Assembly (NCBI GenBank): GCA_018242205.1
Contig: JAFECJ010000007.1
Span: 62,001 to 126,000 of the forward strand
Direction of reading: 5' to 3'
DNA length: 64,000 bases
From: Pseudomonadota bacterium
Lineage (GTDB): Bacteria > Pseudomonadota > Alphaproteobacteria > Rhizobiales > Xanthobacteraceae
Made by a program: the position numbers and the translations under genes. The notes beneath the pieces are model-generated. The model saw only the letters and a program-made list of their open reading frames with translations, did no database searches and was not told the DNA's origin. Of this stretch, positions 40,747-51,328 are shown in pieces (the first letter of the stretch is position 1; each line of letters begins with the position of its first letter).

Positions 40747-41832
40747 ATGAAACGCCGACAGTTCCTGGGTGCCGCAGGCGTGGGTTTGGCAGCGACCGCG
40801 GTCGCCGCGCCTGCCGTCGCGCAGTCGAGCCCCGAGGTGAAGTGGCGCCTGACCTCGAGCTTCCCGAAGTCGCTCGATACGCTGTACGGAGCCGCCGAAG
40901 TGTTCGCCAAGGCGGTGGCCGAGATGACCGACAACAAATTCCAGGTGCAGACGTTCGCCGCCGGCGAAATCGTTCCCGGGCTGCAGGCCGCCGACGCGGT
41001 CTCCAACGGCACCGTCGAAATGGCGCACACCGCGTCTTATTACTATGTCGGCAAGGATCCGACTTTCGCGCTGTTCACGGCGCAGCCCTTCGGCCTCAAC
41101 ACCCGCATGCAGGCGGCGTGGATGGCGTTTGGCGGCGGCGGCGAGATCGCCAACGACTTCTTCAAGAAGTACAACTTCCTCGCCATTCCGGCCGGCAACA
41201 CGACCTGTCAGATGGGCGGCTGGTTCCGCAAGGAGATCAAGACCGTCGACGATCTGAAGGGTCTGAAATTCCGCATCGCCGGTTATGCCGGCCAGATCTT
41301 CTCGAAGCTCGGCGTGGTGCCGCAGCAGCTCGCCGGCGGCGACATCTATCCGGCGCTGGAGAAGGGCACCATCGACGCGGCCGAATGGGTCGGTCCGTAT
41401 GACGACGAGAAGCTCGGCTTCGTCAAGGTCGCGAAGTACTACTACTATCCGGGCTGGTGGGAAGGCGGCGCCATGCTGCACAACTTCATCAACCTCGATA
41501 AGTGGGCGGCGCTGCCGAAGACCTATCAGCAGATCGTCCGTTCGGCCTCGGCGCTCGCCAATGACTGGATGATCGCGAAATACGACAACGAGAACCCCGC
41601 GGCGATCCGACGTCTGGTGGCGGCCGGTACCGAGCTGCGTCCGTTTCCGCCGGAAGTGATGGCCGCTTGTTACAAGGCGACGATGGCCACCTATGCCGAG
41701 ACCTCGACCAAGAACGCCGACTTCAAGAAGGCCGTCGACAACATGCTGGCGTACCGGGGCAGCGAGTATCAGTGGTGGCAGGTAGCCGAACTCGGCTTCG
41801 ATGCCTTCATGGTGCGCGCGCTGCGCGGCTGA
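40747..41832 (+). CDS. TRAP transporter substrate-binding protein, TakP-like (copy 1)
   Basis: A 361-residue periplasmic DctP-family protein. A twin-arginine signal (MKRRQFLGAAGVGLAA, cleavage after APAVAQ near 29) points to Tat export. The TakP/chloroaromatic-subfamily segments AAGEIVPGLQAADAVSNGTVEM, QMGGWFRKEI (ligand-carboxylate Arg) and EWVGPYDDEKLGF are clear. TakP of Rhodobacter binds alpha-keto acids such as pyruvate. It is the first of three tandem paralogues that share most of these segments and are each followed by a separate terminator. The membrane subunits are convergent at 44575-47019. Confidence 0.93.
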   Translation: MKRRQFLGAAGVGLAATAVAAPAVAQSSPEVKWRLTSSFPKSLDTLYGAAEVFAKAVAEMTDNKFQVQTFAAGEIVPGLQAADAVSNGTVEMAHTASYYYVGKDPTFALFTAQPFGLNTRMQAAWMAFGGGGEIANDFFKKYNFLAIPAGNTTCQMGGWFRKEIKTVDDLKGLKFRIAGYAGQIFSKLGVVPQQLAGGDIYPALEKGTIDAAEWVGPYDDEKLGFVKVAKYYYYPGWWEGGAMLHNFINLDKWAALPKTYQQIVRSASALANDWMIAKYDNENPAAIRRLVAAGTELRPFPPEVMAACYKATMATYAETSTKNADFKKAVDNMLAYRGSEYQWWQVAELGFDAFMVRALRG

Positions 41833-41877
41833 TACCGGGGCGAGCCTCGTGCTTGCCCACTGCAGCCAAAGATCTGG

Positions 41878-41910
41878 GGCCTCCGCCCATTTGTGGGCGG
41901 AGGCCTATTT
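41878..41910 (+). terminator. rho-independent terminator after TRAP copy 1
   Basis: GGCCTCCGCCCA (41878-41889) pairs perfectly with TGGGCGGAGGCC (41894-41905) around a TTTG loop, followed by TATTT. The T-tract is short but the 12-base stem is very stable. It lies 45 bases after the stop codon. Confidence 0.75.
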
Positions 41911-42055
41911 GCGTCGCAACGACGAGCCGATCATCTGAGTGCTGGATTTATCGGCTGGGCTCGCTCATCCTTCCGCGGTCCCCGGCAATACGAACTTACA
42001 AATAAACGGCGGCACCGAGGGGACCCGCCCGACAATCGGAAGGGAGTACGACCCC

Positions 42056-43144
<1,089 letters not shown>

Positions 43145-43199
43145 CGGGGACGGCACGCCCAGGATCGGCCGCCTGGCCGGTCATTGGATGACCGGGATA

Positions 43200-43234
43200 C
43201 GGGTCGGCCAGTGTTGCCGACCCGCATTTTTTTT
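43200..43234 (+). terminator. rho-independent terminator after TRAP copy 2
   Basis: CGGGTCGGC (43200-43208) pairs with GCCGACCCG (43216-43224) around a seven-base loop, followed by CA and eight T residues (43227-43234). It lies 55 bases after the stop, so copy 3 must have its own promoter in the next 180 bases. Confidence 0.85.
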
Positions 43235-43412
43235 AAGCAGGGGGCGGCCTGGCGCGCTCCGGCTCATTAACTTTCGGCCTATTTGACCAATAGGGGGCTG
43301 GATTTAGCAGCTCTGTTCCGTCATGGTTCCGGCAAGCCCCCGGGAAGTGGGTGTTAGCGGGTTTGCCTCGGGGGTTCCCGCATTCAGAAATCTCTATGGG
43401 AGGAAATAGCTG

Positions 43413-44498
43413 ATGAAACGTCGTCAATTTATTCAGGCCGCCGGTCTTGGCGTTGCCGGTGCCGCTGTTGCGGCGCCCGCGATTGCGCAGTCGAGCCCTG
43501 AAGTCAAATGGCGCATGCCGGCGAGCTGGCCGAAGTCGCTCGATACCATCTACGGCGGCGTCGAAGTTTTCTGTAAAGCCGTTTCGGATGCAACCGACGG
43601 CAAGTTCCAGATCCAGCCGTTTGCGGCCGGCGAAATCGTCCCGGGCCTCGCGATCGTCGATGCCGTGCAGAACGGCACCGTCGAAATCGGCCACACCGCT
43701 TCGTACTACTACTTCGGCAAGGACCCGACCTTCGGCTTCGGCACGTCGGTGCCGTTCGGCCCGAACTATCGCATCAACCAGGGTTGGTGGACGCAGGGCG
43801 GCGGCGAGCAGGCGCTCAACGAGTTCTACAAGAAGTACAACATCCGCGGCATTCTCGCCGGTAACACCGGCTGCCAGATGGGCGGCTGGTACCGCAAGGA
43901 AATCAATTCGGTCGACGACCTCAAGGGTCTGAAGTTCCGCGTCGGCGGCTGGGCCGGCAAGGTGCTGCAGAAGCTCGGCGCCGTGCCGCAGCAGATCGCC
44001 GGCGGCGACATTTATCCGGCGCTGGAGAAGGGCACCATCGACGCGGCCGAGTGGATCGGTCCGTATGACGACGAGAAGCTCGGCTTCTACAAGGTTGCCC
44101 CGCACTACTACGCGCCGGGCTGGTGGGAAGGCGGCTCGATGCTGCTCGCCTTCGTCAACCTCGACAAGTGGAATGCGCTGCCGAAGCACTATCAGGAAGT
44201 GCTGACGCTGGCCGGTCACTACGCCAACACCGACATGATGGCGAAGTACGACCGCGTCAACCCGCAGGCGCTGCGCCGACTGATCGCGGGCGGCACCAAG
44301 CTGCACGTGTTCTCGCCGGCGATCATGGAAGCCTCGTACAAGGCGACCCTGGAACTGCACGCCGAGGTCTCGAAGACCAACGAGAGTTTCAAGAAGGTCA
44401 ACGAGTCGATGATGGCGTTCCAGAAGAACACCTATCAGTGGTTCCGTCTGGCCGAGAACACCTACGACCAGTTCATGATGCGCGCGATGAGCGCCTGA
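43413..44498 (+). CDS. TRAP transporter substrate-binding protein, TakP-like (copy 3)
   Basis: A 361-residue paralogue with Tat signal MKRRQFIQAAGLGVAG and cleavage after APAIAQ. AAGEIVPGLAIVDAVQNGTVEI, QMGGWYRKEI and EWIGPYDDEKLGF are conserved. The gene has the best ribosome site of the three (GGGAGGAAAT) and looks strongly expressed. Position-specific differences from copies 1 and 2 lie around residues 115-145 and in the C-terminal helix. It ends 22 bases before a bidirectional terminator and is convergent with the DctM gene. Confidence 0.94.
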   Translation: MKRRQFIQAAGLGVAGAAVAAPAIAQSSPEVKWRMPASWPKSLDTIYGGVEVFCKAVSDATDGKFQIQPFAAGEIVPGLAIVDAVQNGTVEIGHTASYYYFGKDPTFGFGTSVPFGPNYRINQGWWTQGGGEQALNEFYKKYNIRGILAGNTGCQMGGWYRKEINSVDDLKGLKFRVGGWAGKVLQKLGAVPQQIAGGDIYPALEKGTIDAAEWIGPYDDEKLGFYKVAPHYYAPGWWEGGSMLLAFVNLDKWNALPKHYQEVLTLAGHYANTDMMAKYDRVNPQALRRLIAGGTKLHVFSPAIMEASYKATLELHAEVSKTNESFKKVNESMMAFQKNTYQWFRLAENTYDQFMMRAMSA

Positions 44499-44520
44499 TC
44501 GCCTCACGAACAAAGAGAAA

Positions 44521-44549
44521 CCCCGGAGCGCAAGCTCCGGGGTTTTTTT
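44521..44549. terminator. bidirectional rho-independent terminator between TRAP copy 3 and DctM
   Basis: CCCCGGAGC (44521-44529) and GCTCCGGGG (44534-44542) form a perfect nine-base stem with a GCAA loop, followed by seven T residues on the plus strand. On the minus strand the same stem is followed by TTTCTCTTTG, so it can end both convergent transcripts. Confidence 0.92.
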
Positions 44550-44574
44550 ATTTGCGGTAGATTTCGGTACGCCG

Positions 44575-46389
44575 CTATTTGAACGTCGGCGTCTTGAAAT
44601 CGAGCGGCGGCAGGCTGTCCAGCGCCGGCACCTCGATCTTCACCTTGCTGGGATCGATTTTCGACATGCCCTTCTTGTAGTGCATCACCATGCTCGGGAA
44701 GGAGATGACCAGCACCACCATGATGACCTGAATGAACACGAACGGCACCGCGCCCCAGTAGATTTGACCGGTGGTGACGGGCTCCGTGCGCAGGCCGGTG
44801 ACGCGGTCAATGAAGGCTTCCCTCGGCGCCACCGAGCGCAAGTAGAACAGCGCGAAGCCGAACGGCGGATGCATGAACGAGGTCTGCATGTTGACGCCGA
44901 GAATGACGCCGAACCAGATCAGGTCGATGCCGAGCTTTTCCGCCGCCGGTCCGAGCAGCGGGATGATGATGAAGGCCAGTTCGAAGAAGTCGAGGAAGAA
45001 CGCCAGCACGAAGACGAAGGCGTTGACGAAGATCAGGAAGCCGATCTGGCCGCCGGGCAGCGAGGTGAGCATGTGCTCGACCCAGATGTGGCCGCTGACG
45101 CCGTAGAAGGTCAGCGAGAATACGCGGGCGCCGAGCAGAATGAATACGACGAAGGCCGACAGTTTGGCCGTCGATTCCACGGCCTGCCGGATCAGATCCC
45201 AGCTCAGCCGCCGCTTCAGCGCGCCGAGCGCCAGCGCGCCGACCGCGCCCATGGCGCCGCCTTCGGTCGGCGTCGCGACGCCGATGAAGATCGTGCCGAG
45301 CACGAGGAAGATCAGCAGGAGCGGCGGCACCATGACGAAGGTGGTCTGTTCCGCCATGATCGTCACCAGGCGGAAGCCGGTGACGCGTTCGATCAGCGAG
45401 GCCACGGTGGCGTAGAACGCGCCCGCCGAAAGAGCCGCCATGAACAGCGCCCAGTTTTCGTGGCCGTGATGGTTGAAGTAGTACCAGCCGGCGGCGAGCG
45501 CGGCGAACAGGATCGCACTGACGTAGAAATAACGTGAGCCGAACACGCGGTTGAATACCGCGCACAGGAACGACACGGTCACGCCGACCGACATGGTGAG
45601 AATGACGAAATCGGCGCCGCCATTCACCTCGGTCTGTTCCATCAGGAAATAGGCGACGAGTCCCGAAAACACCACGAGGATGCCGAGTTGCCAGACGCCG
45701 CGCGCGCCGCTCGGCTCGCGGAAGCCGATCGCTTCTTGCGGCAGGCCGGGCGTCGCCTTCGGATAGAACACGCTCACCAGGAAGACGTAGCCGGCGTAGA
45801 GCGCGGACAGGACGAGGCCGGGAACGAAGGCGCCCTCATACATGTCGCCGACCGAGCGGCCGAGCTGGTCTGCCATCACGATCAGAACCAGCGACGGCGG
45901 GATGATCTGGGCGAGCGTGCCGGACGCGGCGATGACGCCGGAAGCGACGCGACGGTCGTAGCCGTAGCGCAGCATGATCGGCAGCGATATCAGGCCCATC
46001 GAGATCACGGAGGCGGCGACGACGCCAGTGGTCGCGGCAAGCAGGGCGCCGACGAAGATGACCGCGTAAGCGAGGCCGCCGCGCGCCGTGCCGAACAACT
46101 GGCCGATGGTGTCGAGCAGATCCTCGGCCATGCCGGATCGTTCGAGAATGAGGCCCATGAAGGTGAAGAACGGGATGGCGAGCAAGGTGTCATTGTTCAT
46201 GACGCCGTAGATTCGCTCGGGCAGCGCTTGCAGGAAGTCCGGCGCGAACTGGCCGAGCTCGATGCCGGCGAGCGCGTAGAGCAGGCCGACGGCGGCGAGT
46301 GAGAACGCCGCCGGATAACCCAGCAGCAGAAACACCACCAGCGACGCGAACATGATCGGAGCCATGTTCTCGATGATGAAGGCAATCAT
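44575..46389 (-). CDS. TRAP transporter large permease (DctM-like), extended form
   Basis: A 604-residue polytopic membrane protein, about 170 residues longer than the usual DctM. Both conserved halves are present (LLLGYPAAFSLAAVGLLYAL, PFFTFMGLILERSGMAEDLL, SGTLAQIIPPSLVLIV near 156; GVATPTEGGAMGAVGAL near 370; PPFGFALFYLR near 530). Between them, residues about 230-345 insert four further hydrophobic segments. The ATG at 46387-46389 has GGAG seven bases upstream; a TTG at 46401 is less likely. It is downstream of the DctQ gene by 27 bases. It works with DctQ and one or more of the convergent TakP-like proteins. Confidence 0.93.
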   Translation of the reverse strand: MIAFIIENMAPIMFASLVVFLLLGYPAAFSLAAVGLLYALAGIELGQFAPDFLQALPERIYGVMNNDTLLAIPFFTFMGLILERSGMAEDLLDTIGQLFGTARGGLAYAVIFVGALLAATTGVVAASVISMGLISLPIMLRYGYDRRVASGVIAASGTLAQIIPPSLVLIVMADQLGRSVGDMYEGAFVPGLVLSALYAGYVFLVSVFYPKATPGLPQEAIGFREPSGARGVWQLGILVVFSGLVAYFLMEQTEVNGGADFVILTMSVGVTVSFLCAVFNRVFGSRYFYVSAILFAALAAGWYYFNHHGHENWALFMAALSAGAFYATVASLIERVTGFRLVTIMAEQTTFVMVPPLLLIFLVLGTIFIGVATPTEGGAMGAVGALALGALKRRLSWDLIRQAVESTAKLSAFVVFILLGARVFSLTFYGVSGHIWVEHMLTSLPGGQIGFLIFVNAFVFVLAFFLDFFELAFIIIPLLGPAAEKLGIDLIWFGVILGVNMQTSFMHPPFGFALFYLRSVAPREAFIDRVTGLRTEPVTTGQIYWGAVPFVFIQVIMVVLVISFPSMVMHYKKGMSKIDPSKVKIEVPALDSLPPLDFKTPTFK

Positions 46390-46416
46390 TGTTTGCTCCA
46401 AATCCGTCAGGCGCGC

Positions 46417-47019
46417 TTAGCGCTTTTCGATCGCTTCGACAGTCCGTTCAACTTCCGCCTCGATGGCGCTGGTTGAGGACTCGTAAGGATCGGGAATGAG
46501 GTCACGCATCACCGATGCGCGTTTGACCAGTTCCGACAGGGCCTGGATCAGGAGGAGAACGAAGCCGATGAGGACCAGCCCCTTCGACGGCCATTGCGGC
46601 AGGCCGCCGGCGTTGCCCGATTGCTCGTTGATCATCGCGGAGCGCCAGAAGAACGGGCCCGCCGTGATCACCATGATGATGCACCAGGGCAGCAGGAAGA
46701 ACGCGTGGCCGATCAGGTCAATCCAGTTGCGCAGCGATTTCGGCAGCAACTGGTTCACGATATCGATGCGGATGTGCTCGTTCGACATCAGTGTCCAGGG
46801 CGAGCACAGCAAGAAGACGATACCGAACAGCACCCACTGCAATTCGAGCCAGGAATTCGACGACATGTCGAACAGCTTGCGGATCGTGGCGTTGACCGAG
46901 GACACCAGCACGGCGGCGAGAATGAGCCACGCCAGGTACCGGCCGAGCCAGGCATTCATGGCGTCGATGGCGCGGCTGATGGGCAGCAGCGCTTTTAGGA
47001 ATGCGTCGAGAGCGCTCAC
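46417..47019 (-). CDS. TRAP transporter small permease (DctQ-like)
   Basis: A 200-residue membrane protein with four hydrophobic segments (about 28-45, 63-82, 102-122 and 146-165). The DctQ pattern ELQWVLFGIVFLLCSPWTL and NEHIRIDIV near 58-87 is clear. It starts with GTG at 47017-47019, and the C-terminal 35 residues are acidic and cytosolic. It is the first gene of the minus-strand pair with DctM, reading from the gap 47020-47241 that should contain the promoter. Confidence 0.92.
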   Translation of the reverse strand: MSALDAFLKALLPISRAIDAMNAWLGRYLAWLILAAVLVSSVNATIRKLFDMSSNSWLELQWVLFGIVFLLCSPWTLMSNEHIRIDIVNQLLPKSLRNWIDLIGHAFFLLPWCIIMVITAGPFFWRSAMINEQSGNAGGLPQWPSKGLVLIGFVLLLIQALSELVKRASVMRDLIPDPYESSTSAIEAEVERTVEAIEKR

Positions 47020-47241
47020 TATCGAATTCCCCCCTTTGGCAGGCTTTGGCCCGGACGATCGTTTTTACGTCGCTGTTACGCGCCCCACACGCGTGTGACG
47101 TCGCGGCCACGTACCTGTTAAGCCGTAGCCCGCATCGCCCGTCAATGGTGAAAATAGCGGCAACCGTCCGCTTTGACACGCCTTTTGGCTAATGTGGTGC
47201 TCTGGGAAGGAAACGTCCGCAGGGCCCGGGCATGGCCCAGC

Positions 47242-48288
47242 CTAGCCGCCGGTCACGCTCATGTGACGGGCCAGCGCCGGGCGCTGTTGCCGGCGGTCGA
47301 TGACGAAGTCATGGCCCTTGGGCTTGCGCAAGATCGCAGCATCGATGGCGCGGTGCAACGGCTCGTCGCTTTCCGATGCGCGCAGCGGCGCCCGCAGGTC
47401 GGCGGCGTCTTCCTGGCCGAGGCACATGAACAAAGTACCCGTACAGGTGATGCGGACCCGGTTGCAGGATTCGCAGAAGTTGTGTGTCAGCGGCGTGATG
47501 AAGCCGAGACGGCCGTCGGTCTCCTTGACCCGGACGTAGCGGGCGGGCCCTCCGGTCTGATAGGCGATGTCCTCCAGCGTGAGGCGTTCGGCGAGGCGGG
47601 CCCGCAACATCGACAGCGGCAGGTATTGATCGAGCCGGTTTTCGCCGACTTCGCCGAGCGGCATCACTTCGATCAACGTCATGTCCATGCCGCGGCCATG
47701 CGCCCAGGCGATCATGTCCTGGATTTCTTCCTCGTTGACGCCCTTGAGCGCCACGGCGTTGATCTTCACTTTCAGGCCGGCGGCCTGGGCGGCGTCGATG
47801 CCGGCGATCACTTTGTCCAGGTCCCCCCAGCGCGTGATGGCGCGAAACTTGTCCGGGTCGAGCGTATCCAGCGAAACGTTGATGCGCTCGACGCCGTAGC
47901 CCTTGAGCTGCGCGGCGTATTTCTCGAGCTGCGAGGCGTTGGTGGTCAGCGTCAATTCCTTGAGCGCGCCACTGTCGAGGTGGCGCGACAACGAGGCGAA
48001 CAGCGTCATGATGCCGCGACGCACCAGGGGCTCGCCGCCGGTCAGGCGCAACTTGGTCACACCCTTGGCGACGAAGGCGCTGCACAGCCGGTCGAGTTCC
48101 TCGAGGCTGAGCAGGTCGGCCTTGGGCAGGAAGCTCATATGCTCCGACATGCAGTAGACGCAGCGGAAATCGCAGCGGTCGGTGACGGAGACGCGCAAAT
48201 AGGTAATCGCGCGCGCGAAAGGGTCGATCAAAGGGGCAGGGTGGCTGCCGGCACGGTCAAGCAGGGTGGTCGGCGTGATCGGGGCCAT
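47242..48288 (-). CDS. moaA: GTP 3',8-cyclase MoaA
   Basis: A 348-residue radical SAM enzyme for the first step of molybdenum cofactor synthesis. The SAM cluster motif CDFRCVYC near residues 38-45, [15 protein letters not shown] near 92, and the C-terminal second cluster with [20 protein letters not shown] near 268 are all present. The C-terminus ends in Gly-Gly as in active MoaA, where that dipeptide enters the active site. The ATG at 48286-48288 is used. It is monocistronic here; moaC is not in the window. Confidence 0.97.
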   Translation of the reverse strand: MAPITPTTLLDRAGSHPAPLIDPFARAITYLRVSVTDRCDFRCVYCMSEHMSFLPKADLLSLEELDRLCSAFVAKGVTKLRLTGGEPLVRRGIMTLFASLSRHLDSGALKELTLTTNASQLEKYAAQLKGYGVERINVSLDTLDPDKFRAITRWGDLDKVIAGIDAAQAAGLKVKINAVALKGVNEEEIQDMIAWAHGRGMDMTLIEVMPLGEVGENRLDQYLPLSMLRARLAERLTLEDIAYQTGGPARYVRVKETDGRLGFITPLTHNFCESCNRVRITCTGTLFMCLGQEDAADLRAPLRASESDEPLHRAIDAAILRKPKGHDFVIDRRQQRPALARHMSVTGG

Positions 48289-48424
48289 TCACAAAGGATC
48301 CCAGCGATTCGTAAGGGCGCGGCAGCTTACGGCAGGACCGCGCTATCACCTTTATCGCATATAGGAAATCCGACGGGAATGACCATAGCCGGGCACCGCA
48401 CGGCCGGGGCGGCCGCAAAAGCAA

Positions 48425-48451
48425 AACGGCGCGTCATCCGCGCCGTTTTTT
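48425..48451 (-). terminator. rho-independent terminator after the lipoprotein gene
   Basis: AACGGCGCG (48425-48433) and CGCGCCGTT (48439-48447) form a nine-base stem with a TCATC loop. On the minus strand the stem is followed by TTTGCTTTTG and preceded by A residues, so it can end transcripts from the lipoprotein gene. On the plus strand a run of T follows as well, so it may work both ways. Confidence 0.75.
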
Positions 48452-48478
48452 CGCGTTTTTGAGGAAGGGAGCGGCCCG

Positions 48479-48979
48479 TTACTGCTTCGGGGCCGGCCAA
48501 GGCGAGGCGCCCGTCGATTGCTGGGCCGGCGCTGCGGCCGGTGCGGGCGCCGGGGCTGCCGCAGCGGGCTTCGCGGCCGGCTTGGCCGCCGGTTTCGCGG
48601 CCGGCTTCTTGGCCGGGCGACGCGGCTTGGCCTTCGGCTTCGGCGGCGGCGGGGCCGGGGTCAACTCGACCATCACCGGGTTCGGCCGGAATTGCGGAGG
48701 CGAACCGACCTGATCGACCGGTTCGATGGTCTCCTGCTCGGGCTGATAGCCGTTGAGCGCGAAGGTGACCGTCAGCGGTCCCTCGGTCGGCAGCGCCAGC
48801 GCGCAGGGCGTCTTGCAGGTCTGACCGTTCGACGTCCTGGCGTCCGCGCCCGGCGGCTCCGATTCAAACCGCACCGTATCCATGCTCGGTCCGGGCTTGA
48901 GCCCGGCCAGCCAATCCGACGACGATGAACAACCGGCGAGCAAAAGTCCGCCAACGGCAATCGCGATGACTCGGTACAT
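48479..48979 (-). CDS. lipoprotein with PEGA-like domain and Ala/Pro/Lys-rich tail
   Basis: A 166-residue lipoprotein. LLLAGC at residues 12-17 is a clear lipobox, so the mature protein is lipid-anchored at Cys17. Residues 36-100 (VRFESEPPGADARTSNGQ, TPCALALPTEGPLTVTFALNGY) resemble a PEGA carbohydrate-binding-like beta domain. Residues 108-166 are low-complexity with KPAAKPAAK repeats, likely to span the periplasm or contact peptidoglycan. The family is common in Rhizobiales; its precise role is unknown. Confidence 0.85.
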   Translation of the reverse strand: MYRVIAIAVGGLLLAGCSSSSDWLAGLKPGPSMDTVRFESEPPGADARTSNGQTCKTPCALALPTEGPLTVTFALNGYQPEQETIEPVDQVGSPPQFRPNPVMVELTPAPPPPKPKAKPRRPAKKPAAKPAAKPAAKPAAAAPAPAPAAAPAQQSTGASPWPAPKQ

Positions 48980-49111
48980 TGTTTAATCCCGGTCCACTCG
49001 AGCGACAGAATTCGCTCGCCCGTTAATCACATTACGAGGCGCATGTAGCGGTAGCAACTATTCGCCGTCTATTAACCTTACCGCATTAACCATAACTGTG
49101 GCGGCATTGCG

Positions 49112-49786
49112 TTATGCGTCATCAAGCAGGGCCGCAATCGCCTGAGGTAATTGCGAAAAGTGGCTGATCAGCCGATCGGGCGCGTAGGTCGCGACGGGCT
49201 CTTCGCTGTAGCCGAAATCGACGGCGATGACTGGCAGTCCAGCCGCGCGGGCCGTCAGGATATCCGTTTCTGAGTCACCGATCATGATGGCGCGCGCCGG
49301 ATCGCCGCCGGCGGCGAGAATGGTCCGGCGAAGCATTTCCGGATCCGGCTTGGCGATACCGAATGTGTCCTGGCCGCAGATCGCCTTGAAGCGATCGCTG
49401 AGCTTGAGCGCCTCGAGCAGCATCAGCGACTGACGTTCGAACTTGTTCGTGCACACCGCGAACGGATGGCCGCTTGCGCCGAGCGCATCGAGTGCTTCGG
49501 CGACGCCGGGAAAAGGACGGGACAGATCGGCGACATGCGCGGTGTAATGCGCGATGAAGTCCCTGAACAATTCGTCGAGCCGCTCGGGCGTCACGGTGCG
49601 GCGATCCGCCTCAAGGCCGCGCACGATCATCGCGCGCGCGCCGCCGCCGATCAGCTTGCGGGCTTCGTCGTAGGGTACCGTCGGCAGGCCCTCGCGTTCG
49701 AAGATCAGGTTGAGCGTTGCCACCAGATCGGGGGCCGTATCGACCAGGGTGCCGTCGAGATCGAAGACGATGATGGGGCGGGACAT
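49112..49786 (-). CDS. gph: phosphoglycolate phosphatase
   Basis: A 224-residue HAD-superfamily hydrolase. Motif I is FDLDGTLVDT with nucleophile Asp9 and Asp11, motif II is AVCTNK near 111, and motifs III/IV are KPDPEML near 147 and GDSETDILTARAAGLP near 170. The cap and length match Gph, which removes 2-phosphoglycolate made by Rubisco oxygenation or DNA repair. A HAD phosphatase for another small substrate is possible. It is divergent from rpiA. Confidence 0.9.
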   Translation of the reverse strand: MSRPIIVFDLDGTLVDTAPDLVATLNLIFEREGLPTVPYDEARKLIGGGARAMIVRGLEADRRTVTPERLDELFRDFIAHYTAHVADLSRPFPGVAEALDALGASGHPFAVCTNKFERQSLMLLEALKLSDRFKAICGQDTFGIAKPDPEMLRRTILAAGGDPARAIMIGDSETDILTARAAGLPVIAVDFGYSEEPVATYAPDRLISHFSQLPQAIAALLDDA

Positions 49787-50043
49787 GGTCGGCCTGGTGC
49801 GATGGCGTGTGTTCGAACCCGTTCGCTAGCCGCCGGCCGAAGTCGATGCAAGCGCGAATTCCGCCGTTGGAATCGGCATTTCCGGCTATTCAGGCCCGCC
49901 GATAGGCGCTAGAAACCAGCCGCTGCGATCTGACGGACCCGCCGCGCGGGTCAAGGAGCGGCGGATCTTCTGGGAATAATAACTGACCTCAAGAACGGGC
50001 GACCATAAAGGCCTCTTCGGGACCTTCATCGAGACAACATTGC

Positions 50044-50745
50044 ATGGATGCCGACGCTCAAAAACGCGCCGCCGCAGCGCGCGCGATCGAATTCGTCCAG
50101 TCGGGCATGCGCCTCGGCCTTGGGACCGGCTCGACGGCGAAGCACTTCGTCGACCTGCTCGGCGAGCGCGTGCGCGCCGGTTTCAAGATCGTCGGCGTGC
50201 CGACCTCGGAAGCGACGCGCGCCCAGGCGCTAGCCTGCGGCATTCCGCTGACGACACTCGACGAGACGCCCGAACTCGACCTGACCGTCGACGGCGCCGA
50301 CGAGGTGGCGGCGGATTTCAGCATGATCAAGGGCGGCGGCGGCGCATTGCTGCGCGAAAAGATCGTGGCCGCGGCCTCAAGCCGCATGCTCGTCATCGTC
50401 GACACCAGTAAATGCGTGGACAAGCTCGGCGCCTTCGCGCTGCCGATCGAAGTGACGCCGTTCGGTTTTGGCGCGACCCTGAAAGCCGTTGAGAAGGCCA
50501 TTGCCGGTGTGCAGCGCGGCGGGCCGCTGAAGCTGCGGCAGGGCCGGGACGGCCATCCTTTCGTCACGGATGGCGGGCACTGGATCGTCGATGCCGCGCT
50601 GACCCGGATCGATGAGCCCAAGGCTTTGGCGTGCGCGTTGGCGGCCGTGCCGGGTGTGATGGAGCACGGCCTGTTCGTTGATCTTGCGTCGATTGTGATT
50701 GTTGGCGGCCCGGACGGGGTGAAAACCGTCGAGCGGGACCGGTAG
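50044..50745 (+). CDS. rpiA: ribose-5-phosphate isomerase A
   Basis: A 233-residue enzyme interconverting ribose 5-phosphate and ribulose 5-phosphate in the pentose phosphate pathway. [12 protein letters not shown] near residue 22, [10 protein letters not shown] near 80 (catalytic Asp pair), [12 protein letters not shown] near 96 and the C-terminal [13 protein letters not shown] are diagnostic. The ATG at 50044 gives the family N-terminus. It precedes the DUF2059 gene by 21 bases and probably shares its transcript. Confidence 0.97.
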   Translation: MDADAQKRAAAARAIEFVQSGMRLGLGTGSTAKHFVDLLGERVRAGFKIVGVPTSEATRAQALACGIPLTTLDETPELDLTVDGADEVAADFSMIKGGGGALLREKIVAAASSRMLVIVDTSKCVDKLGAFALPIEVTPFGFGATLKAVEKAIAGVQRGGPLKLRQGRDGHPFVTDGGHWIVDAALTRIDEPKALACALAAVPGVMEHGLFVDLASIVIVGGPDGVKTVERDR

Positions 50746-50766
50746 GTCGAAAACGGAGTTACCACG

Positions 50767-51273
50767 ATGACGTTCCATCAAGCTTCCTGGCGTGGCGTTC
50801 GCTTGACGATGGTCGCGGCCGCGCTTGTCCTGTCGGGGCATGCGATGGCGCAGCCGAGCCAGGCCGCGCTTAAAATGGCGGGCGAGATTCAGAAGATCAC
50901 CGGTGCGAACCAGGTGTTTGCGCCGCTCATTCCCGGCGTGATCGAGCAGGCGCGGCTGTTCTTCATCCAGCAGGACCCGACGATGACCAACGACGCCACC
51001 GCGGTCGCCAACGAGCTGCGCAAGGATTACGAGCCGCGGCTGCAGGAGGTGTACGCCAAGGTGACCGAGATCTACGCCTCGCACTTCACCGAGCAGGAAT
51101 TGAAGGACATCCTGGCCTTCTACAACTCGCCGGCCGGCAAGAAGCTGCTCGCCGAGCAGCCCAAGGTCGTCGACGCCAGTCTGAAATACGCGCAGGAGTG
51201 GGCTGCATCTTTGTCGGACGAGGTCATCGGCAAGATGCGCGAGGGCTTGAAGAAGAAGGGTCACAAGCTTTAA
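50767..51273 (+). CDS. DUF2059 exported protein
   Basis: A 168-residue protein with a cleavable signal peptide (about residues 1-28, ending HAMAQ) and a helical DUF2059 domain with EIYASHFTEQELKDILAFYNSPAGKKLL near 100-128. The domain is widespread in proteobacteria, always exported; its function is not established. It has CGGAG upstream and sits between rpiA and gor, an order I would expect in related alphaproteobacteria. Confidence 0.93.
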   Translation: MTFHQASWRGVRLTMVAAALVLSGHAMAQPSQAALKMAGEIQKITGANQVFAPLIPGVIEQARLFFIQQDPTMTNDATAVANELRKDYEPRLQEVYAKVTEIYASHFTEQELKDILAFYNSPAGKKLLAEQPKVVDASLKYAQEWAASLSDEVIGKMREGLKKKGHKL

Positions 51274-51328
51274 TTAGCCGGGCCGCCTGACGCCAGCCCG
51301 CGTTGTGAGGGCGGGCGAGGCAATGCCG

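Noticed and set aside
48560..48640. short tandem repeats that look like a repeat array
   Set aside because: They encode the KPAAKPAAK tail of the lipoprotein and have no spacers of CRISPR type.
49920..49960. GACCCGC-CGC-GCGGGTC hairpin upstream of rpiA as a riboswitch or terminator
   Set aside because: The stem is only seven bases with no T-tract and no riboswitch-like conserved elements were seen around it.
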